Shown here piece by piece: positions 5,244 to 9,295 of a stretch of DNA of 9,295 nt. Made by a program: the position numbers and the translations under genes. Under the pieces are notes generated by a model. The model was not told where the DNA came from and made no database searches. It saw only the letters and a list, made by a program, of their open reading frames with translations. The stretch covers positions 1 to 9,295 of the forward strand of contig CAWUKV010000213.1 in assembly GCA_963923025.1 (NCBI GenBank), given 5' to 3'. This stretch comes from CAWUKV01 sp963923025. GTDB lineage: Bacteria; Cyanobacteriota; Cyanobacteriia; Phormidesmidales; Phormidesmidaceae. Position 1 is the first letter of the stretch, and every line of letters begins with the position of its first letter.

Positions 5244-7712
5244 ATGTTTGAACGCTTTACAGAAAAAGCCATTAAGGTAATCATGCTCGCCCAGGAGGAG
5301 GCCCGCCGACTCGGGCACAACTTCGTGGGCACCGAGCAAATTCTCCTCGGCCTGATTGGCGAGGGGACCGGCGTCGCCGCCAAGGTTCTAAAGTCCATGG
5401 GGGTTAATCTCAAAGACGCACGCATCGAGGTCGAAAAGATCATCGGTCGCGGCTCCGGCTTTGTCGCCGTCGAGATTCCGTTTACGCCACGAGCCAAGCG
5501 CGTTCTAGAGCTATCTCTAGAAGAAGCCCGCCAACTTGGCCACAACTACATTGGCACCGAGCACCTGCTGCTCGGCCTTATCCGCGAAGGCGAGGGGGTC
5601 GCGGCCCGCGTTCTCGAGAATTTAGGCGTTGATCTATCTAAGGTTCGTACCCAGGTCATTCGCATGCTGGGCGAGACGGCAGAAGTCTCTACCGGCGGCA
5701 GCCAGGGCCGAACCAAGACCCCAACCCTAGATGAGTTTGGCTCCAACCTGACCCAGATGGCGGGTGAGGGCAAGCTCGACCCAGTGGTTGGTCGCCAGAA
5801 AGAAATTGAGCGCGTCATCCAGATTCTGGGTCGCCGCACCAAGAACAACCCCGTTCTCATCGGTGAGCCCGGTGTGGGTAAAACCGCCATTGCTGAAGGC
5901 TTAGCCCAGCGCATCGCCAACGGCGACATTCCCGACATCCTTGAAGACAAGCGCGTCGTCACCCTTGACATTGGCCTACTGGTTGCGGGTACCAAGTATC
6001 GCGGCGAGTTTGAGGAACGCCTGAAGAAGATCATGGACGAAATTCGCTCTGCGGCGAACGTCATCCTGGTGATTGACGAGGTCCACACCCTCATCGGTGC
6101 AGGCGCAGCCGAAGGTGCCATTGACGCAGCCAACATCCTCAAGCCAGCCCTGGCTCGGGGTGAGCTTCAGTGCATCGGTGCAACTACGCTGGACGAGTAT
6201 CGCAAGCACATCGAGCGCGATGCTGCTCTAGAACGTCGCTTCCAGCCTGTGATGGTGGGTGAGCCCAGCGTCGATGAGACCATCGAGATTCTGCACGGTC
6301 TGCGCGATCGCTACGAGCAGCATCACAAGCTGAAGATTGCCGACGAGTCCCTGGAGGCTGCGGCTAAGCTCTCCGATCGCTACATTTCCGACCGCTACCT
6401 GCCAGACAAGGCCATCGACCTGATCGACGAGGCCGGTTCTCGCGTCCGCCTGATCAACTCCCAGCTGCCCCCGGCAGCCAAGGAGCTAGATAAGGAGCTG
6501 CGCCAAATTCTGAAGGAAAAGGACAACGCCGTACGGTCTCAGGACTTTGACCGGGCTGGGGAATTGCGCGATCGCGAAATGGAAATTAAGGCTGAGATTC
6601 GGGCCATTGCCCAGAACAAAAAGGCCGAGTCCGACAACGGCGACGACTCCCCAGTTGTCACCGAAGAAGACATTGCCCAGATCGTCGCCTCTTGGACAGG
6701 CGTTCCGGTGAACAAGCTCACCGAATCCGAGTCCGAGAAGCTGCTACACATGGAAGACACGCTACACCAGCGCGTCATTGGCCAGGACGAAGCCGTGAAG
6801 GCCATCTCCCGCGCCATCCGCCGTGCCCGCGTCGGCCTAAAGAACCCCAACCGGCCGATTGCCAGCTTCGTTTTCTCTGGCCCGACTGGTGTTGGTAAAA
6901 CAGAACTTGCCAAGTCGCTGGCGGGCTACTTCTTCGGCTCCGAAGAAGCCATGATTCGCTTAGACATGTCCGAGTTCATGGAGCGTCACACCGTCTCTAA
7001 GCTGATCGGCTCCCCGCCGGGATACGTCGGCTACAGCGAAGGTGGTCAGCTGACCGAAGCCGTCCGGCGTCGCCCCTACACTGTCGTCCTCTTCGACGAG
7101 ATTGAAAAGGCGCACCCCGACGTCTTTAACATGCTGCTGCAAATCTTGGAAGACGGTCGACTGACCGACGCCAAGGGCCGCACAGTCGACTTCAAGAACA
7201 CTCTCTTGATTCTCACCTCTAACATTGGTTCCAAGGTGATCGAGAAAGGCGGTGGCGGTCTAGGCTTTGAGCTGGAAGCCGACCAGGCTGAGTCTCAGTA
7301 CAACCGCATTCGCTCTTTGGTGAACGAAGAACTCAAGCAGTACTTCCGCCCTGAGTTCTTGAACCGACTAGACGAAATTATCGTCTTCCGTCAGCTCACC
7401 AAGCCCGAGGTCAAGGAAATCTCCGACATCCTGCTCAAGGAAGTCTTTGGTCGCCTGACCGAACAGGGCATCACCCTAGAGGTGACCGAGAAGTTCAAGG
7501 ATCGCCTCGTAGAAGAGGGTTACAACCCCAGCTACGGCGCTCGTCCACTGCGTCGCGCCATCATGCGACTGCTAGAAGACAGCTTGGCTGAGGAGATCCT
7601 GTCTCATCGTCTGAAGGATGGCGATACCGCCATTGTCGATGTGGATGAGAGCGGCAAGGTAGTGATAACGGCGAAAGAAAGCCGTGAGCTGCTGCCTCAA
7701 GGGGCTGAGTAA
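5244..7712 (+). CDS. clpC: ATP-dependent Clp protease ATPase subunit / Hsp100 chaperone ClpC
   Basis: AAA+ unfoldase that feeds proteins into the ClpP/ClpR protease in the cytoplasm; in cyanobacteria and plastids it is generally essential and abundant. All 822 residues of a complete ClpC are present. Order: two Clp N-terminal repeats (1-65 and 80-145, each with GHN(F/Y)(V/I)GTE), D1 with Walker A GEPGVGKT (207-214), Walker B VILVIDE (273-279) and ERRFQ arginine region (330-334), the M-domain with the UVR motif (about 427-445) typical of ClpC rather than ClpA or ClpB, then D2 with Walker A GPTGVGKT (546-553), Walker B VVLFDEIEKAH (614-624), a GGGLGF loop (670-675) that should dock ClpP, and sensor-2 GARPLRR (765-771). 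The start MFERFTEKA is the family's canonical N-terminus. Codon use is strongly biased to C-ending codons, as expected for high expression. Monocistronic by context: own promoter region and a strong terminator. Confidence 0.98.
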   Translation: MFERFTEKAIKVIMLAQEEARRLGHNFVGTEQILLGLIGEGTGVAAKVLKSMGVNLKDARIEVEKIIGRGSGFVAVEIPFTPRAKRVLELSLEEARQLGHNYIGTEHLLLGLIREGEGVAARVLENLGVDLSKVRTQVIRMLGETAEVSTGGSQGRTKTPTLDEFGSNLTQMAGEGKLDPVVGRQKEIERVIQILGRRTKNNPVLIGEPGVGKTAIAEGLAQRIANGDIPDILEDKRVVTLDIGLLVAGTKYRGEFEERLKKIMDEIRSAANVILVIDEVHTLIGAGAAEGAIDAANILKPALARGELQCIGATTLDEYRKHIERDAALERRFQPVMVGEPSVDETIEILHGLRDRYEQHHKLKIADESLEAAAKLSDRYISDRYLPDKAIDLIDEAGSRVRLINSQLPPAAKELDKELRQILKEKDNAVRSQDFDRAGELRDREMEIKAEIRAIAQNKKAESDNGDDSPVVTEEDIAQIVASWTGVPVNKLTESESEKLLHMEDTLHQRVIGQDEAVKAISRAIRRARVGLKNPNRPIASFVFSGPTGVGKTELAKSLAGYFFGSEEAMIRLDMSEFMERHTVSKLIGSPPGYVGYSEGGQLTEAVRRRPYTVVLFDEIEKAHPDVFNMLLQILEDGRLTDAKGRTVDFKNTLLILTSNIGSKVIEKGGGGLGFELEADQAESQYNRIRSLVNEELKQYFRPEFLNRLDEIIVFRQLTKPEVKEISDILLKEVFGRLTEQGITLEVTEKFKDRLVEEGYNPSYGARPLRRAIMRLLEDSLAEEILSHRLKDGDTAIVDVDESGKVVITAKESRELLPQGAE

Positions 7713-7756
7713 ATCTTCTAGATCGTCAGTGCTCTTAGAGCTGTCATTGTAACGAG

Positions 7757-7796
7757 AGCGAGCTGAGCCCTTAACGGACTCAGCTCGTTTCTTTTT
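7757..7796 (+). terminator. Rho-independent terminator of clpC
   Basis: CGAGCTGAG (7759-7767) and CTCAGCTCG (7779-7787) form a perfect 9-bp stem, the loop can add a CC/GG extension, and TTTCTTTTT (7788-7796) follows directly. It begins 44 bp after the clpC stop and faces the end of the small minus-strand gene at 7813, so it separates two convergent units. On the minus strand there is no comparable U-run. Confidence 0.9.
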
Positions 7797-7812
7797 ATGG
7801 CTATTTTTATGA

Positions 7813-8202
7813 TTAGGTCACCATCGCACCTCCCGCCTGAACAGTGGTAGCCTGGGGCTGAACCCGGCGGCTGGGGCGCTTACGATCACTCAGCCGTACG
7901 CCGCCTGCCTTCTGGTATTCGTAGCTGTCTTGCCCAAAGGCACAGGCTACGCCCATCAGCATCTTGGCAGAGTAACGACTCAGGGCACGCTCCTCTGCCC
8001 GCAGCTGACTACGCAGCGCGTTCAGAGCAGCGACCTGCTGATTTTAGGTCTCCAGATTGTTCTGGAAATCATCAACCCGCTTTTCGTAATTACCCACAGT
8101 CAGGCCGTTGCCCAAGTCGAGCTTGGGGTCAATGGCCTTCATGCCGGGAATGCGACCGATGGCGGTCTTGAGAATCTCGGATACGAGCTTCTTTCGTGAC
8201 AT
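7813..8202 (-). pseudogene. Small conserved-type protein gene interrupted by an in-frame TAA
   Basis: From the ATG at 8202-8200 the minus strand reads 52 codons (MSRKKLVSEILKTAIGRIPG at the start, DPKLDLGNGLTVGNYEKRVD further in), then TAA at 8046-8044, then 76 further codons in the same frame with sustained coding character (NQQVAALNALRSQLRAEERA, later MLMGVACAFGQDSYEYQKAG and GGVRLSDRKRPSRR) to a TAA at 7815-7813. A Tyr codon at position 53 would restore a 129-residue protein. The start is well supported: AAGGAG lies 9-10 nt upstream. From memory the pattern DPxLDLGNGL ... YG-DS-EYE-AGG-RKSxRKRP occurs in small cyanobacterial proteins of unknown function, helical with a basic C-terminus; I cannot name one. 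Either a recent nonsense mutation, or a 52-residue product, or read-through. Ends convergently with the clpC terminator. Confidence 0.72.
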
Positions 8203-8241
8203 GTTCTTTATCTCCTTTTTTATTTTGTTGAACAGGGTGTG

Positions 8242-8310
8242 GATGGCGATAGCCCGATCTGTTAGGACCGGATAGCGCCATCTCACAAGAACAACTTAAT
8301 TGTGTTGTGA
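8242..8310 (-). promoter_or_regulatory. Dyads in the leader/promoter region of the small interrupted gene
   Basis: GATGGCG (8242-8248) pairs with CGCCATC (8276-8282), with further imperfect pairing inside, making a long hairpin 40-80 nt upstream of the ATG on the minus strand. Directly next to it, TCACAA (8283-8288) and TTGTGA (8305-8310) form a second dyad with extended imperfect symmetry. The first looks like an RNA leader fold, the second like an operator. No good -10/-35 pair was recognised. Confidence 0.35.
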
Positions 8311-8338
8311 AGAACTGTAACGTGTCATAGGGGAAGCT

Positions 8339-8370
8339 ACGGAACTTTGTTTTTTGGCGAAAAGTTCCGT
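8339..8370. repeat. Perfect 10-bp inverted repeat, orphan hairpin
   Basis: ACGGAACTTT (8339-8348) and AAAGTTCCGT (8361-8370) are perfect arms around a 12-nt loop (8349-8360) that contains a T6 run. There is no gene within 130 bp on either side and no U-run after either arm, so it is not a normal terminator. It could be a transposon-end remnant, an operator or a small RNA fold. Confidence 0.55.
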
Positions 8371-8656
8371 GGTTTCACGCTGGTAACTTATGCTTAGGGG
8401 CTATCAAGAAGGCTGGCGGTGTCTGGAAAGGGGCTGAACTGTATGCAGTGAGGTATTTGGAGTGAGGATTGCATGCAGGCCAAATTTCAGGAGAATTACG
8501 GTGGTGGGTGTAGCGAGTTTTGCGTGAATGATGAAGGGAAGGCTAAATGAGTAAGCCGAGCTGCAATCTGTAGCGCGAAGTTGTTGGGTTGTCTCAGTGG
8601 TTTTGCTGAGGGCGTGAGGGGTTGAACCCGTCAGCGTTGGGCAATTTTTAGCTGAC
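8371..8656. other. Non-coding stretch between the orphan hairpin and the 21-bp array
   Basis: No open frame with coding character was found on either strand. Visible elements: AGTGAGG repeated at 8447-8453 and 8461-8467, an inverted pair ATTTGG (8455-8460) / CCAAAT (8480-8485) enclosing the palindrome GCATGC (8471-8476), and a dyad GCTGAGGG (8605-8612) / CCC-G-TCAGC (8627-8635) that ends 21 bp before the array. The plus strand is G-rich and the composition differs from the genes to the left. Confidence 0.4.
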
Positions 8657-8887
8657 TTATCGGCTTTTCTTTATGTGTTATCGAGTTTGCTTAAAGACTT
8701 ATCGGCTTTTCTTTATGTAAAAGCGGCTTTTTCTTTTGACCTATCGACATTTTTTTATGTAAAAGCGGCTTTTTCTTTTAACTTATCGGCTTTTCTTTAT
8801 GTGTTATCGAGTTTGCTTAAAGACTTATCGACTTTCTTTTATGCGATATAGAGTATCACAAAGCGGTATCGGGTATCGCTTTTGCAA
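8657..8887. repeat. 21-bp-period tandem array (nine clear units, two degenerate)
   Basis: Eleven consecutive blocks keep an exact 21-bp register. Type A begins TTATCGGCTTTTCTTTATG: 8657, 8699 and 8783, with diverged copies at 8741 and 8825. Type B begins TTATCGAGTTTGCTTAAAG: 8678 and 8804. Type C begins AAAGCGGCTTTTTCTTTT: 8720 and 8762. Order is A B A C A' C A B A', then two blocks at 8846 and 8867 that keep only the spacing and a TATCG-like core. A-B-A recurs 126 bp (six units) apart, so the array grew by block duplication. Each C contains AAAAGC-G-GCTTTT. Units are contiguous with no spacers, so this is not CRISPR. Twenty-one bp is two helical turns, as in iterons or multi-site operators, and also seven codons: one plus frame is open across the whole array. 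Function unknown. Confidence 0.85.
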
Positions 8888-8921
8888 TATTCACACTACG
8901 AGGCAAGCCAACGGGTAAACA

Positions 8922-9167
8922 ATGAACGCTCTAAAGCTCTTTGTTGGGATGATTGTGGGCGGGGTTATTCTCAACTAATAACTGCCAGCTTTTGACCAGT
9001 TTTCGGCGTTTGGTCAACGCCCTGTTGTTCTTGACCCGTCCTACGATCATACGCGCTTTTTGACTTCGGTTGACGAGATCGAAGCGCTAACGGATCTTGA
9101 TTTCTTTGCCAATTTGCCGAGTGATATGGAGGAGGCGATTGAAGTGCAGGTGGTGAATGAGCTTTGA
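8922..9167 (+). pseudogene. Remnant with endonuclease-like C-terminus behind a leader and two stops
   Basis: An ATG at 8922 begins MNALKLFVGMIVGGVILN, a hydrophobic signal-peptide-like run, then TAA TAA (8976-8981). The same frame continues with 61 codons: LPAFDQFSAFGQRPVVLDPS, then SVDEIEALTDLDFFANLPSD (residues about 51-70), to TGA at 9165-9167. The SVDEIEALT-LDFF-NLP-D-E-AIE pattern resembles, from memory, the extreme C-terminus of secreted DNA/RNA non-specific endonucleases (NUC family). The catalytic DRGH region of that family is absent, so no nuclease activity is expected. It may be a gene that lost its middle by deletion, or a fragment captured beside an unrelated leader. No good ribosome binding site precedes the ATG. 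The family call rests on the tail pattern alone. Confidence 0.55.
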
Positions 9168-9295
9168 GAGGTCAGTCATAATGATTTTGTAGCAGGTTAT
9201 GGAGGTTGATGTTAAGCCGTGATTGTATAAAAGACTTGCATATGTAGGGTTTGCTGAAAAAAGCAAAGAAGCTTGTAGAGCCTAGGTTCTGGCAG

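Noticed and set aside
5546..6142. 198-codon minus-strand open frame inside clpC
   Set aside because: Arg/Ser/Pro-rich antisense shadow of a strongly biased, clearly coding clpC frame.
7930..8199. Plus-strand 89-codon open frame
   Set aside because: It mirrors the minus-strand small gene, which has a ribosome binding site and coding-like composition.
8657..8845. CRISPR array
   Set aside because: Units are contiguous at 21 bp with no unique spacers, and the units differ among themselves; no cas gene is in the window.
8657..8845. Heptanucleotide LTRR/STRR repeats of cyanobacteria
   Set aside because: Although 21 is a multiple of 7, there is no 7-bp sub-period within the units.
9250..9267. Terminator at the right edge
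   Set aside because: TTTGCT/AGCAAA gives only a weak 6-bp stem with no T-run after it.

Overview
The window looks like a piece of a cyanobacterial chromosome. The evidence is a full-length ClpC of cyanobacterial/plastid type, a PedR-like small LuxR regulator, the lysA-cdaA gene pair, and three perfect HIP1 octamers (GCGATCGC at 3854, 6304 and 6568). The moderately GC-rich coding sequence would suit a Leptolyngbya-like filamentous lineage, but that placement is a weak inference.

Layout. From 1 to 4188 four housekeeping genes lie on the minus strand: hisS (cut by the window edge, C-terminal third missing), a pedR-like regulator, cdaA (membrane diadenylate cyclase) and lysA (diaminopimelate decarboxylase). 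A 379-bp gap between lysA and cdaA holds competing hairpins, a 14-bp tandem repeat and a possible 19-codon upstream ORF whose stop overlaps the TTG start of cdaA. From 4230 to 7712 two genes lie on the plus strand: rimI-like acetyltransferase, diverging from lysA across only about 41 bp, and clpC, which has its own AT-rich promoter region and a strong intrinsic terminator at 7757-7796.

Right of that terminator the character changes. There is a conserved-looking small gene on the minus strand with a good ribosome binding site but an in-frame TAA at codon 53. Then come a non-coding stretch rich in dyads, an array of nine AT-rich units on an exact 21-bp period (two more degenerate units keep the register), and a remnant that looks like the C-terminus of a DNA/RNA non-specific endonuclease. 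The remnant is fused in frame, across two TAA codons, to a signal-peptide-like leader. I read 7800-9295 as a decaying accessory segment beside a stable core block.

Functional links. LysA consumes meso-diaminopimelate, a peptidoglycan precursor, and CdaA makes c-di-AMP, linked in other bacteria to osmotic and cell-wall homeostasis. Their adjacency is conserved in cyanobacteria, usually followed by uppS (from memory), which is not in the sequence shown here. PedR, ClpC and RimI act in redox-responsive transcription, protein quality control and protein N-acetylation; no shared pathway is shown. The strongest candidate for something undescribed is the 21-bp array at 8657-8887. No CRISPR, tRNA, rRNA or intact insertion sequence was seen.
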